Source: Chara braunii (taxonomy: Eukaryota > Streptophyta > Charophyceae > Charales > Characeae). From it: a DNA stretch of 24,255 nt. The stretch's first letter is position 1. Every line of letters begins with the position of its first letter. A model generated the notes under the pieces. The model saw only the letters and a program-made list of their open reading frames with translations, was not told the origin of the DNA and did not search any database. The translations under genes and the position numbers were made by a program. Where the stretch lies: the NCBI GenBank assembly GCA_003427395.1, contig BFEA01000096.1, forward strand, positions 1,523,879 through 1,548,133, given 5' to 3'. This document shows positions 9,668 to 19,249 of this stretch, piece by piece.

Positions 9668-9752
<85 letters not shown>
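9355..9752 (+). repeat. GA-rich tract ending in (GT)24 and (GA)16
   Basis: A purine-rich GA tract with interspersed GAGACTGC-A/G-CAGTG and GAGTGTGACA words leads into a pure GT run at 9671-9718 and a GA run at 9719-9751. The two long frames seen across it encode only Ser/Leu, Thr/His, Cys/Val or Arg/Glu dipeptide runs and are not genes. Confidence 0.9.
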
Positions 9753-10290
9753 CTGCAGAGTAAGAAGTCTGGTCACCACAATTGACCTATCTAAAAGCTA
9801 TTTGCTGTAAGTTCTCAGAAAACAAGTAGAGTTTTGGTTGAAACTCAAGATGATGTATAACAATCGTGACTTGTAGCGTGAGCTTCCAAATGAAGATCGG
9901 GTTTCGTACAGGTAAGAGGGACTTGAAAACAAAGGTATTGACCGTTGGGATTTCGATTCTGGGAATGCCGCGACATCATAGCGCTTGATCCCACATGTGC
10001 CACTTTGATAAAAAAGGGGGTCTTTTCCATTTCGAGTGAGGTTGAACGGTTGGATGGGGAAACAGGGAACATGTGGATTGAATGAGAACCCGAGGGTAGT
10101 ATCTGGAAGAGAAGAGAAGGCGTGAAGATGACTATTGCAGTGGGCTCTCCCTGGAATACCTGGAACAGAGCCCGTGAGTTGAGACACTGTTTACACTTGA
10201 TTGGTGTGTTTGAAACTGAATCTGCAGTTTGCAGCTCACTCTTGATTGGTTCGCTTGGAACCAAGCCAGCGGACTGGCTCGCTAATTACT
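9753..10290. other. no firm gene; possible old transcribed sequence
   Basis: The minus strand has two overlapping open frames of 139 (10264-9845) and 129 (10187-9798) codons with no recognisable motif. On the plus strand ACAG-GTAAGAG at 9908-9918 is a good splice-donor match, and on the minus strand a pyrimidine run ending in CCAG near 10110 resembles an acceptor. Neither can be paired with an exon. Nothing here identifies a product. Confidence 0.25.
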
Positions 10291-10295
10291 CTCCC

Positions 10296-10336
10296 TGAAA
10301 TCATTTATTTATTTATTTGTTTATTTATTTATTTAT
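10296..10336 (+). repeat. (ATTT)n microsatellite
   Basis: About ten ATTT units with one ATTTG variant, ending at an N at 10339. Confidence 0.9.
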
Positions 10337-10461
10337 CTNAAGGATCACACTTTTATCATATGATTTCGAAGTAGATCTCGTTACTCAGCTTCCAGAGCGG
10401 CGAGAGAGACGGCTCAGGTAACTGAGGGTGAAAAAAGAGTAAATGATAGTGCAGATCACTT

Positions 10462-10575
10462 CAGGTAGCAGCCTCTCATTGGCGGGTCAGGCAGCAACCG
10501 CTCATTGGCGGGTCAGGCAACAGCCTCTCATTCGCAGATCAGGTAGCGGCCTTTGATTGGGAGATCAGGCAGCAT
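10462..10575 (+). repeat. 26-bp tandem repeat, four units plus a partial
   Basis: Units start at 10462, 10488, 10514, 10540 and 10566 (partial). Each has the form CAGG-Y-A-R-C-R-RCC-x-CTCATTGGCGGGT. The first two are nearly identical and the last two are more diverged. The period is not a multiple of 3. No coding or known family assignment. Confidence 0.9.
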
Positions 10576-10606
10576 CGTGAATATTTTTCGAACTTCCTTT
10601 TATTAA

Positions 10607-11341
10607 TCAATTAGGATTCGTTACTAATCTCACAAGACATCGGTTATGCATACGATCCTCGATTTCGTACTCCTCATCGTCGAATGTGTAAACCGAAAAC
10701 CATTCTGAGCGAAGGATATCGAACCTGTTGGCATGAATTCGCTTAACATAATAAAGCAAACAGGAAGGGTCTTGCCCTTCATTTAACCATAGGAGAATGC
10801 GAAGGAGCATCCTCCTTATCTAATAAGCGTCCTCCCTATTCAGATTTTTCTCATAAACCTCAATGAGATTCATATCCTCAAAATCTCGTATCGAAAAAGG
10901 ACGCATGAGATCATACCGCACCATATGAAGTTCACGTTGTGCCTTAAAAACATAACTCCGCGGAGGATTTCTCGCACTTTCGTCCCAAAATCGCGACTCA
11001 TCCTATTCCGAAAAACTTCATGTGGTTTGTAGACGAGCCGTCCCTCCTGCATCATGCCCTCACGGGATTGTGTCGAAAGTGTTACCCAATCTTACGCTGC
11101 CTCGTGTGTATTGAATAGCAGAATGATGACCGCCTCTGTGGGCATCTGGATGACAAAGTAGTAATTTCGTCAAAATGAATTCATCTGCAGTAATCTTGTT
11201 ATTCATATCTTTTTTTTCATGGTCCTGATTCTTACGCTACGGTCCTACCATGAAAGTAGTATCTATTCGCACTCCTTCTAACACTAGTAGGTACATGAGT
11301 TGGACTTCTTTTGATACTGGTTCCCCATACGTTAGTGACAC
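10607..11341 (-). pseudogene. decayed reading frame, unknown family
   Basis: One minus-strand frame reads protein-like sequence from 11341 down to the stop at 10609-10607. It is broken by stops at 11239-11237 (TAG), 11062-11060 (TGA), 11020-11018 (TGA), 11005-11003 (TAG) and 10822-10820 (TAG). The longest clean pieces are about 58, 60 and 70 codons. The last piece contains L-N-E-G-Q-D-P-S-C-L-L-Y-Y and T-F-D-D-E-E-Y-E-I-E-D-R, and an earlier one has L-C-H-P-D-A-H-R-G-G-H-H. I do not recognise the family. The balanced use of aromatic and acidic residues across a single frame is the reason for the call. It could be a remnant of a host gene, a transposon or an integrated virus. Confidence 0.45.
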
Positions 11342-11880
11342 CTAAGGCGGTCACTCTAAACTGTATTGATTTTCAATTTTTTTCCAGTATAAAGGTACAA
11401 GGGAAAGTCAATTCTAATTCCTAACCGTCGTCCGTCCCACTCTCTAGGAAGTGGCCTGGAGTACTCCTCCTCCTCGTCCGAGCCGAAAGCTCGGATCTCA
11501 AAAGTTGGGCCGCCTCGACCGAATCGGCAAAACACTCCCCCGTAAAAACGGTCCACTTCGGGTTGATAACAGGGTCGGTTCCTAAAGCAATGAAACCCTG
11601 GCCCGGATTTTCTCCTAGAGTGAGAGAGCCCTCAAATTCAGAAGCAGATCAACTACCCTGGACCTCTACACGAAGGAACAAATTAGACGAACTAGAAAGG
11701 CCGAAAACAAAGGAAATATAGTGGCGACTCGTTTTGACCAAAAATACGTCGAGAGGACCATTCGGGATAGAAAGGAAACCTTGAGGATAACTAAGTTTAT
11801 TTTTTTCCCTTTCTTTATTTCTCGCATTTTCTTTTTCGACCCCTGTTACTTTCTCTCCTATAGTTTGACTTTTACTTTAT
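11342..11880. other. ambiguous: open frames on both strands
   Basis: On the minus strand a frame is open from 11876 to 11424 with one TGA at 11651-11649, and could be the upstream part of the decayed gene after a frameshift near 11340-11420. On the plus strand another frame is open from about 11423 to the TAG at 11719-11721. Both read as plausible protein, so strand cannot be decided by eye. TGGCGACTC at 11722-11730 resembles the start of some plant LTR primer-binding sites but matches only nine bases. Confidence 0.3.
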
Positions 11881-12289
11881 CAAGCATGTGGAGACATCAC
11901 AGAGAAAAGGCAAGGAAAACATTCAATGTTTTCCCAATTTCGATTGGTATAACTTGAATCCCGTCTCAGCACATTTTCTTTCTTACACCCATGCATGCAA
12001 AGTAAAGTCAATATTCAACGAGTTCAACCACGAACGCATCATCCAAGTCAGGCCCAGAGTCCCACACAAACATGCCTCATCACACTTTCTTTCCTTTCAA
12101 CCCTTCTCTTAGCATCCAAAAGAAAAGAGAAGGGTCATAAAAAGCGTGAGGGTGCACAAAGGTGTGAGGGATCTTCGCCATCCACTGACCTTGAGTAGCA
12201 AAAGTTTGATTGCGACCTCGTTCAAACAAAATAACTCGACCAACAGGTGCGCCTCATCGAAGAACTATTGTCCCAAGTACATATTGAGT
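11881..12289. other. no gene seen
   Basis: Mixed sequence with short plus-strand frames of under 80 codons, rich in His, Ser and Phe. No repeat, hairpin or family motif stood out. Confidence 0.4.
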
Positions 12290-12295
12290 AAATTA

Positions 12296-12500
12296 CTAAT
12301 CCCAGTCGTCACCTGACTCACAGTACCACTTGCGGCAGTCCCAGATGCGATGGTGGGAAGTATACGAGTCCCAACTAGTTCCAAGCGATCCATCGTCTTT
12401 GCCAAATAGTACCAAGTAGTCCGCGTTGGTGCCAACTGGTACCGAATGGTCCATATCGGTGCCAACTGGTATTGAGCGGTCCCAGGTGGTCCCACGTCTT
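12296..12500 (-). repeat. degenerate short repeats around TGGTRCC
   Basis: GGTGCCAACTGGTA occurs at about 12429 and again 30 bases later, and looser GGTCC/GGTACC words flank them. The minus-strand frames over this stretch show the matching peptide repeat (S-I-P-V-G-T, S-V-P-V-G-T), which reflects the DNA repeat and is not evidence of a gene. Confidence 0.5.
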
Positions 12501-12849
12501 TCTCTTTCACTTTCGGATGTCGTCGTTTGCAAAAACAGCCTCCCCTGACTCTTTTAAAAAATAAAGGACCAACCTACATTTGTGGGCACCACCAGTCTCA
12601 CTCACGTGTCTCACTGGTCCTAGCCGTCCCACATGGACAATGCACAGTATCTCGCCCTATTGCTGACGCAAAAGAAAAAAAATAAAGTGTCGTTCCCTCC
12701 CCAGTTCTTTACTCCCAAAATCGGATTTATTAATACCGTTGTTGACCTCCAGCACTTTTCGTCCACCGAACACCTCTTGACGGCCTCAAATTCCAGCAGC
12801 ATAACGGTACTAAAATTATTACCGTCCACGCAGAAAAACACCGGGAGCA

Positions 12850-13085
12850 CCTCACCACAAAAGTCGGAAAATGACTTGTTGCAGGTTCGTTCCACCTGGT
12901 ACTGCGGCCAATAACTTCTCCGTTTCACTGCTTGTCACTGAAAAAAATTGGCAGGACCTCCCAAAAAAAGTGGAGGAAATAGCTTGCCGCAGATCCTTTC
13001 CACCGGTATCTCTGCCGACAGCCTAGCCGTCCGCTGCTCGCCGTTGTAAAATCCCGACAGCAGCTTCCCACGAAAGTGGAAAAAT
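12850..13085 (+). repeat. degenerate tandem repeat, about 107 bp period
   Basis: The block CCTC-x-CC-x-AAAAGT-x-GG with a following TTGC-x-G-x-T-x-TTCCACC-x-GGTA recurs with anchor positions 12861, 12968 and 13074. Units are strongly diverged. An older unit may lie at 12740-12850. The 12620-12928 minus-strand open frame (102 codons) overlaps the first unit and is not supported otherwise. Confidence 0.55.
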
Positions 13086-13409
13086 TGGTTGATAAAATTT
13101 AGGCCCTAGGCCCAAATTTCAGAATGTCACACCGCCGTAGTACCGCAGTGTCCCTGGCTCAGTTCTGTTGGACCTGTACTAGCCAAAGGAGAGGGGAGAA
13201 GAGCGCTCCCTGGCTTGGGTATGACTGTCCTACTCCTCTCTCACTTCTCTGCAGACTTTCAACCTCCTCCCACGTTGCCTAAGGCAGCTTCTCCAACAGC
13301 CCAACAAGACTTAAGTTCGCACATCACACACTGGCAGCACGAGTGCTTCTGTGTGGCAGCTGGGGACAACAACTGCTTTTATAGTGGCTGAGGAGCAGAG
13401 GTGGTAACT
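13086..13409. other. no gene seen
   Basis: Unique-looking sequence with CT-rich patches near 13225-13275. No open frame or structure worth naming. Confidence 0.4.
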
Positions 13410-13935
13410 GGGATATTTTTGAATACCTGTACCTTACCTACCCATACCCTATTTGAAAACTAACCACCCATACCCACTGTATAGATGGCCGACCGAACCT
13501 TTACCCATCCTTACCTGCCAAAAAAAAAAAAATTGTACCCGTACCTGCCCTACCTGAACCCCTTCAGGCTGTAACTTCCCATAACTCTGCATAGACTTTC
13601 TGTTTCAAAATTACCCATGGCCACCTACACCCAAACCTTTTGTTAACCACCTGTACCGTACCCAACCAATTGTTTTTCACCCCTACCCACCCGTACCCAC
13701 CCACAATTGTATGCACCCACCCATAACCATCCACACTTGTGACCCACCCTCCCCTGACCACCCCTAACTGTCCTGAGCACACTTAACTGCCCCTAACCGC
13801 CACCCCTAACCTCCCCTAACCATCCGCATTTGTGACCCACCCTTCCCTAACCACCCCTAACTGTCCCCAACCGCCCCTAACCGTCCCCAACCGCCACTAA
13901 CCGCCCCTAGCCGCCCCCTATCCCCTCTAACTGCC
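13410..13935 (+). repeat. pyrimidine-rich degenerate array (TACCC then CCCCTAAC variants)
   Basis: The first half is built of TACC-C and ACCCATACC words, the second of CC-CCTAACYG and CCCCAACCG words with about a 10-base rhythm. It superficially resembles telomeric CCCTAAA but the unit length varies and the CG-containing words are not telomeric. An A12 run sits at about 13520-13531. Confidence 0.6.
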
Positions 13936-13936
13936 C

Positions 13937-14016
13937 TTCGTGGAAGATTCATTCGATTTTGCTCATCCTATCGTTGAAAATAGCGTGAGGCCAGCCACAG
14001 GGTTGGAGACTTATCT

Positions 14017-14018
<2 letters not shown>
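13937..14018 (+). repeat. local dispersed repeat, copy 1
   Basis: GAAGATTCATTCGATTTTGC and, further on, CGTGAGGCCAGCC and GTTGGAGACTTAYCTG are shared in the same order with 15445-15525, and more weakly with 15601-15672 and 15245-15275. Confidence 0.7.

Positions 14019-14048
<30 letters not shown>
14018..14048 (+). repeat. (CT)15 microsatellite
   Basis: An uninterrupted CT run directly at the end of repeat copy 1. Confidence 0.95.
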
Positions 14049-14050
<2 letters not shown>

Positions 14051-14341
14051 GGCCATCCAACACACACAGAACGACAACGAGTACAATCACGACGGGCGGA
14101 CGATGGCCATGCAGTGGCATCCACACACAGAAGGGCGGCGGATACAACCATGATGGGCGCCCAATTTACAGGGGGGACCTCCCTGAGGCAAGACTGAAGC
14201 CTTCCAATTTCAAAAGTGGCCAATTTCGAAGTTGGGATGCTATTTCCTCAAATATTTTTCTCTCTGTTTGCGCCAAGAAAAAAAGTTGTGCCTCATAAAA
14301 AAAACAGCTCCGCCTGTTTGTATATTTCCTAGGAAGAACGG

Positions 14342-14373
14342 AAGGGGGGGANGGGGGGANGGGGGGGGGGAGG
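14342..14373 (+). repeat. G-rich homopolymer tract with N bases
   Basis: Three G runs, the longest ten or more, separated by A or A-N, with N at 14352 and 14360. It could form a G-quadruplex, and it is a typical place for read drop-out. It ends 11 bases before the sequence that recurs after the mate-pair adapter at the window end. Confidence 0.8.
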
Positions 14374-14383
14374 TGGATACTAC

Positions 14384-14418
14384 GTACGGTTACCCGACAG
14401 GATTGCTTCATGGCATTT
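14384..14418 (+). other. genomic original of the 35 bases at the window end
   Basis: Identical at all 35 positions to 24221-24255. Because a mate-pair junction adapter directly precedes the second copy, this site marks the left end of a sequenced library fragment of about 9.8 kb and is not a biological repeat. A short frame (14410-14592) starts here and is not recognised. Confidence 0.9.
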
Positions 14419-14604
14419 CCAAAACTTCTTTTCTTTTATTTTTATGATAAGGGATTGAAGAGATACAACCCCTTTCAGTTTGATGTACCGGGACCGTTTT
14501 CCCAGGGTAGATACATCGGGGAAAAGGTTGTACTTAGCCTTTTGCTTTATGACCCCTCCGATTTCAGGCTTCCTCTGAAAACGGGAGCCTGATAGTTACC
14601 TATG

Positions 14605-14650
14605 GCAGTTTCTGCCAGAGGTAGCACCTCGTGAGGACAAGCGTCCTCAC
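14605..14650. other. two adjacent short hairpins before an A-rich tract
   Basis: GGCAG-TTT-CTGCC at 14605-14617 and GTGAGGAC-AAGC-GTCCTCAC at 14631-14650 (8 bp perfect stem, 4-base loop). An A-rich AAACAAACAAAC-type tract follows at 14651-14690. The hairpin-then-A-tract layout is like the 3' end of a retroposon but there is no other support for one. Confidence 0.6.
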
Positions 14651-14772
14651 AACAAAAAAACAAACAAACAAAAAGAAAATAAAAAATAAAACCAATTTAA
14701 ACTATATTGCACTTGGCCCATACCTCAGCAAGGTGCATGGTGTTGCATGCAACTGCCCTACCACCTTTTACT

Positions 14773-14801
14773 CTGCCCTCCCCTTAAAACGGGGAGGGCA
14801 G
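14773..14801. other. perfect 11-bp hairpin
   Basis: CTGCCCTCCCC and GGGGAGGGCAG flank a 7-base loop TTAAAAC. It is a strong stem; with no promoter or gene nearby, a terminator role has no support. It could be the tip of an old inverted-repeat element. Confidence 0.7.
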
Positions 14802-15283
14802 TTGTCAGGTTCAGAGGAGTAGGACTTCTTCCTCCCAACTCCCATGATCTCCCTTTCTCACTTCAACCTCTCAAACTTCTCCTGTTTCCCGCGCATGTGA
14901 TGTGAGCCGCAAGATCGAAGATCTCGCGGCCTCAGATATTTGTCCTGAAAGGAGTGGGAGTCATTTTGCTCCCACACAACTGAAAAGGTTGTTCTTTCAA
15001 GCTTCGAGGCAACAGCCTCATTTATTTATTTATTTATTATTATTTTTTTTTTTAACAGTTTTAGGCTGCTCGTTTCATCCTCTTCCCGTTTTCTTTCTTA
15101 GTTATGCCCCAAGAATCATGAACGGGGAGGGAAAACGAACTAAAACCAAAAAGGAAACAAGAAAAAAAAAAAAGAAATCAAGAAATCAAAACTTACCTGA
15201 ACTGTCGAGCCATCGCCCTGAGAACGGACCTTTGCATATCCCCATGTCTTCGAGGTAGATTCATTTGGTTTTGGTCACTCTAT

Positions 15284-15300
15284 CACACACACACACACAC
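15284..15300 (+). repeat. (CA)8 microsatellite
   Basis: Short CA run just after a weak copy (about 15245-15275) of the GATTCATT-type repeat. Confidence 0.85.
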
Positions 15301-15444
15301 TCGTCAGCGATCGAAGTTTCAACCTCCTGATGAGTCGGTGAAAGTCTAACGAAATCGTATGACACACTCATATTTTGCGGTCTGTTCAAATGGGCAAATT
15401 TACTCCAACCACTATGGTGTCTTGATGGCGTATATACCCATGTT

Positions 15445-15672
15445 TGGGTCGAAGATTCATCCGATTTTGCTTATCTACAATGGGGGAACCGTGAGGCCAG
15501 CTGTTGTTGGAGACTTACCTGTTTGGTCGACGTTGAAGAGGTATGGTAGGTTCCCTCACCTCACTGTGTTTCTCTCTCAAACGCGGAAGTGTATACGTCC
15601 TTGTTTTAGGGAAAGATTCGTTCGTTCTTGCTCAACAATTGACGGAGGTTAGCCAGCGTTGGAAACCTTGCC
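15445..15672 (+). repeat. local dispersed repeat, copies 2 and 3
   Basis: Copy 2 (15445-15525) closely follows the 13937-14018 unit. Copy 3 (15601-15672) is 160 bases further on and more diverged (AAAGATTCGTTCGTTCTTGC, then GAGGTTAGCCAGCGTTGG). Open frames across them are incidental. Confidence 0.6.
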
Positions 15673-15887
15673 CATTCATTTTCAACGAATAAACGTTTGT
15701 CAGCTCGTGGGAACAAGAGGAAAGAAGAAAATCAAAAAAAGATCTAACTTAAAGAATCTAAGAAAAATATAAGAACAAAAGAAAAGAAAACCAACTCACC
15801 CTAAAAAAAACGGTTGCCCATTTTCAGCGGGCGCCTAGTGCACTTTCTAGGGACACTAAGTCCCTTGTCTCTTCTCTGAGCACCATT

Positions 15888-15948
15888 TGGCGCCGTCTGC
15901 TTTTTTTTTTTTTTTTTTTAATAAAAATGTCGTTGGCATAAGCCAACG
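15888..15948 (+). other. TGGCGCCGTCTGC, T19 run and hairpin
   Basis: TGGCGCCG at 15888-15895 resembles the tRNA-Asp-type primer-binding sites of plant Ty3/gypsy elements, but the match ends there and a T19 run (15901-15919) follows. After it, CGTTGGC-ATAA-GCCAACG at 15931-15948 is a perfect 7-bp hairpin. No LTR ends could be found on either side. Confidence 0.3.
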
Positions 15949-16383
15949 GCCAGTACCACGCCTTGCTGGTATTTCCCACTTCTCTTCCGATATGCAGATT
16001 CTAGTTCGATTGTAATCAGGGAATCAAAAAAAAAAAATTGACAATTTTCTCGGTTTATGTGTGTCACCTTTTGCGCAGGGGTTACGTTTTTTTGGCCGTA
16101 ATATCTGACGATCTCATGGTCGAAAATGACCGCGCTTCTTGCTTGTATGATGGGCAGCTCCAAAAGGACGTAGCCCAAGCAGCGTATCGCGAGGCTCGAT
16201 CCCAACATCTGCTGGGTGAAAGTTGAGTGCGGTACTTATTGGGTTATAGCTCCTATCACGGGAGTTGTACATGTCACCCTTCTATTTGAAGGGTTACGGC
16301 CTAGTAGGCCACCTACTCCCTGACCTCAGCAAGTGTCGTCCGCCTATCCCTTGGTCTGGGCAGATACAGTCAGCCTATCGCCT
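15949..16383. other. no gene seen
   Basis: Short frames on both strands (96 codons at 15918-16208 minus) show no family features. Confidence 0.4.
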
Positions 16384-16617
16384 CTAAAGGCATTTACCCC
16401 GCCTTCCAGCCGGTTGGGCTTGGTCTAATAGGCCCAACAATCCACCCCCGATCGTCCGTTCTTTCTGAATTAACACAACATTTTTGGTCATGTTAGCCCT
16501 TCTATCCGTCGCCGCATCCCCGATGCAACTACTCTTTTGACTATTCTCGCCCTGAATCGCGTTGTCAGAGGGTGATGTGTCTAGGCCCTCCGCTGCGTAC
16601 CAGGCTCCTATACCCAC
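16384..16617 (-). pseudogene. fragment related to the retroelement leader frame
   Basis: Residues 5-19 of this minus-strand frame read A-W-Y-x2-E-G-x5-P-S-D-N-A, the same pattern as at 2650-2697 on the plus strand, with similar DNA around it (GGAGGGCC and C-GACAACGCGA words). Downstream the two diverge. Upstream, TGG-Y-ACGCAG-Y-GG occurs three times at about 33-base spacing (16590-16670). It is best read as a scrap of the same element family in the opposite direction. Confidence 0.4.
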
Positions 16618-17019
16618 TCGCTCACCACTGCGTGCCAGGCATCCACTTACCGCTGTGTACCGGACACCCGCCCAAACACTCTTACTATAGGCCTAGTTAC
16701 TGGGCTTTTCAGTGGTGCCGCTCAGGTTCGGCGTCTTATCTTACAGTGAGCCGCATCGTAGCTGAAGTGACCGTCTGGTTGGTCTAGATAGCAAAAGGGG
16801 TAGTACGGTCTGCTTAGTTGCGCGTCAGGTCCCGACGGTCGTATTATGGGATAGGTGTGGTGGCAACGATCTAAAAGAGAAAACAGAGAGGAGGGGAAAA
16901 TAGAAGAAGGAGGAGTAGGGGAGATGCGCACAGGAGCTTCGGATCCGTGCCTGGATTTGGACCGTCGTCCTAGCACCCTGTGGTCTAATGGTTTTAGGAA
17001 GGCCTCAGTGCCCGAGGGT
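16618..17019. other. no firm gene; upstream of the leader-like fragment
   Basis: A minus-strand open frame of 84 codons (16976-16722) with a Ser/Pro-rich start lies upstream of the fragment and could be the same element, but nothing in it is recognisable. Confidence 0.3.
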
Positions 17020-17622
17020 TTTTAAGTGTCGTTATTTTTTTTATTATTGTTATTATTATCATTATTACCAACTTTCTTATTTAAATTCCCTCATTCTATC
17101 ATTTAAGAGGAAGCTAACGGTTCGTTCTTGGACTCCGATTTTGGCCTGGTGGACTGAACTGGCCCGACCCTTCGGTTATTACTTATGTCTAACATGTGCG
17201 GCTAAGCGTCGCGCGGCGGGACCCCAAAAAAGGGGCAACCCGCGACCGCTTTGGTAGGAGGCTTATCACCCCCCGTGGGAGGTCATAAGCCCCCTCCTTA
17301 CCATCGGAGACAGGTACCCGTTAGTGGTAGCCCTTAAACTACTTATGAGGGAATTGAAATGTCGGGTGGTATCCCGTTATAGGTCCACTGCACCAATTGA
17401 ATGTCACGTCAAAAACGAAAGGGCTGCGGCGGACGACAGAGAGCACTGCGCGTAATATGACCGTTGCGGTGCTGCCTCGCACCCTCCCTTTTGTTCTTTA
17501 AACACTATTTTAATTGTTTTAAAACGTTTTTCTAAGTTTTAATTATTAATATTTAGAGTTTTTTGTGTCAGTCGAATCGGATCCCTCACTCAGAACACGA
17601 GGATCGCGGAGAGTAGCGACCC

Positions 17623-17629
17623 TATAAAA
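17623..17629 (+). promoter_or_regulatory. candidate TATA box, repeat copy B
   Basis: TATAAAA in a GC-rich surround, 218 bases upstream of the MALHGYRP ATG. It is aligned with the box of copy A, where the spacing is about 150. Confidence 0.5.
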
Positions 17630-17846
17630 GGTGGGGGAGATACGTCGTTGGCTATTTGGATATGGCAGTCCCGTTACGCTGAGCACGGGTAAGTCAGAGA
17701 GGGAGAATTGGGCGACAAAGTGGGTGCGTGACTTCACTTGTGTGTGCGTGCCCTGCTTGTTCAGTCCTAGCTATTCCTGAGCCTGTAAGCATAGTATCAC
17801 ACAGGGACTGTTAGTAGGGGACTTGGCTATCGGGGAGCGGACGGCT

Positions 17847-18315
17847 ATGGCCCTGCATGGCTACAGGCCGGATTGCTGGGACCTCCTGACGAGCTGGAGG
17901 CCAATGTCCGGAGAGGGTCCGTGGATCACGACCGTGCTAAACTATGATGGAGAGAAGTGGAAAAACTGAAGATTAACGTGGAGGGAGCGAAGGAAGAGGA
18001 GATGAGGGCTAACTCGAAGCTGCAGGTGGTAATCACTGAGGCCAAAGACCGCACTAAGAGACATTGCATGAGAGACGGCGTGACAGCGGAGATGCAGGTA
18101 ACAATCCTGTATCATGAGGCCGAGATCTCTACCGATAAGGTGGACCTATGACAGGCTAACCTGGACAGGGACTCTGGGTAGAGAGTGAGATGAGTGACAC
18201 AGAGACCCTGTCATGGCACGGATTTGAGCAGTGGCGACTGGACCACCCACCAGTCGAGACTGTTGAGGGCGGCCCAGAGGCTAGCTCGCGGCGACAGAGG
18301 GACCAGGGCCACTAG
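17847..18315 (+). pseudogene. MALHGYRP-family ORF, copy B, two frameshifts
   Basis: Starts at ATG 17847 with M-A-L-H-G-Y-R-P-D-C-W and runs through S-G-E-G-P-W-I-T-T-V-L-N-Y-D-G to TGA at 17967-17969. A shift near 17955 moves to the frame V-E-K-L-K-I-N-V-E-G, which continues through E-E-E-M-R, T-E-A-K-D-R and R-D-G-V-T to the stop at 18149-18151. A third frame resumes with E-S-E-M-S and G-P-E-A-S-S-R and ends at 18313-18315. Each piece aligns in order with copy A, so this is one damaged gene. The frame is also open upstream of the ATG back to about 17780. Function unknown. Confidence 0.55.
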
Positions 18316-18440
18316 GCTGCAAAATACGCAAGTGATCACGACCGAGGCGGACGATGAGAGAGAACATGCGCAGAAGTCAGGCACGGATGAGAAAGAGCTC
18401 TCTGTTCCGTTACTTTGTTAATGTCACCTACCTAACGAGT

Positions 18441-19249
18441 GCAGGGCACAGAGAGGTCATCTTGCGTCATGGTCAGAAAGCCTTTCTCGTTTGAGAGAGT
18501 TAGGCAGCATCATCGCACCTTTCTTGAGTGAGCAGATAGGAGAAGGGGAAGGTGTGTCACGGTGGTTCATGAATAGTGGCAGTGGGTTGTCTACTGCTCT
18601 TGCATGACGGGAAGGAACCGCTAACGAAAGTCAGACATGCAAGAGAGGACGGAGTCGTCTCCGTGACGTGGTGATGTCCCCTGTTAATCGTGGCGTCGAA
18701 AGTTTGCCTGGGTTCTCGCCGTGTGTCGAGTGGCAGTTAGAGTAAGATCTTGTCACGTGGTCCTTGGGCCATTGTCATGGTTTCTTGGGTGCGTGAGCAA
18801 GGGAAAGGCTCCAAACGCTCACTCGATATGGCCCATGCATGGTCAGTATAACATGGAGGCTAACAATGGTTGCTTGTGGATAAGGCCACATGTAGGCAAT
18901 CATCCCGCATCAAGCTTTCATTAGGATTCGGGCACCCTTATTCGCTGCACCGGTGTATATTGGCAGACGAAAAACGCTTTTCGCGAGTGGATCCTAGAGT
19001 AGGTAGAAAGGTGAGGTCTCGAGAGATAAGATATTAGCGAAGAGAGAGAGGGCAACGCACATGATTCGACAGTTGGGGAATGCACTCAGAAGATGGATAA
19101 CATGTTATTCGTTAAAATAGGACATTGGATTTTAAATTGGTACTCGCAAACTATTAATTTCATGTTAAAATCGCTATATTTTGGACCTGAATGGAACTTA
19201 AGAACCCGAAGAATGCAATTGACAGACCATAAATTGAATCTAAACTGGA
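18441..19249. other. no gene seen
   Basis: The sequence changes from GC-balanced to AT-rich at about 19080. Only short frames (67 codons at 18721-18924). A GA-rich patch lies at 19020-19050. No repeat family recognised. Confidence 0.4.

Larger units (their letters stand above)
17020..18440 (+). repeat. dispersed repeat, copy B (inverted relative to copy A)
   Basis: Plus-strand counterpart of 680-1990. It begins with a T/ATT-rich tract at 17030-17070 and carries the same ordered landmarks, including CGCGCGGCGGGACC, GGTCATAAGCCCCCTCCTTA and CCCTATAAAAGG. The coding part follows. Edges are estimates. Confidence 0.6.

Noticed and set aside
9192-9785. Open frames of 195, 88 and 75 codons over the microsatellite
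   Set aside because: Their sequence is only dipeptide runs produced by GA and GT repeats.
13780-13935. Interstitial telomere repeat
   Set aside because: CCCCTAAC words vary in length and include CCCCAACCG and CCGCC; no run of exact CCCTAAA units exists.
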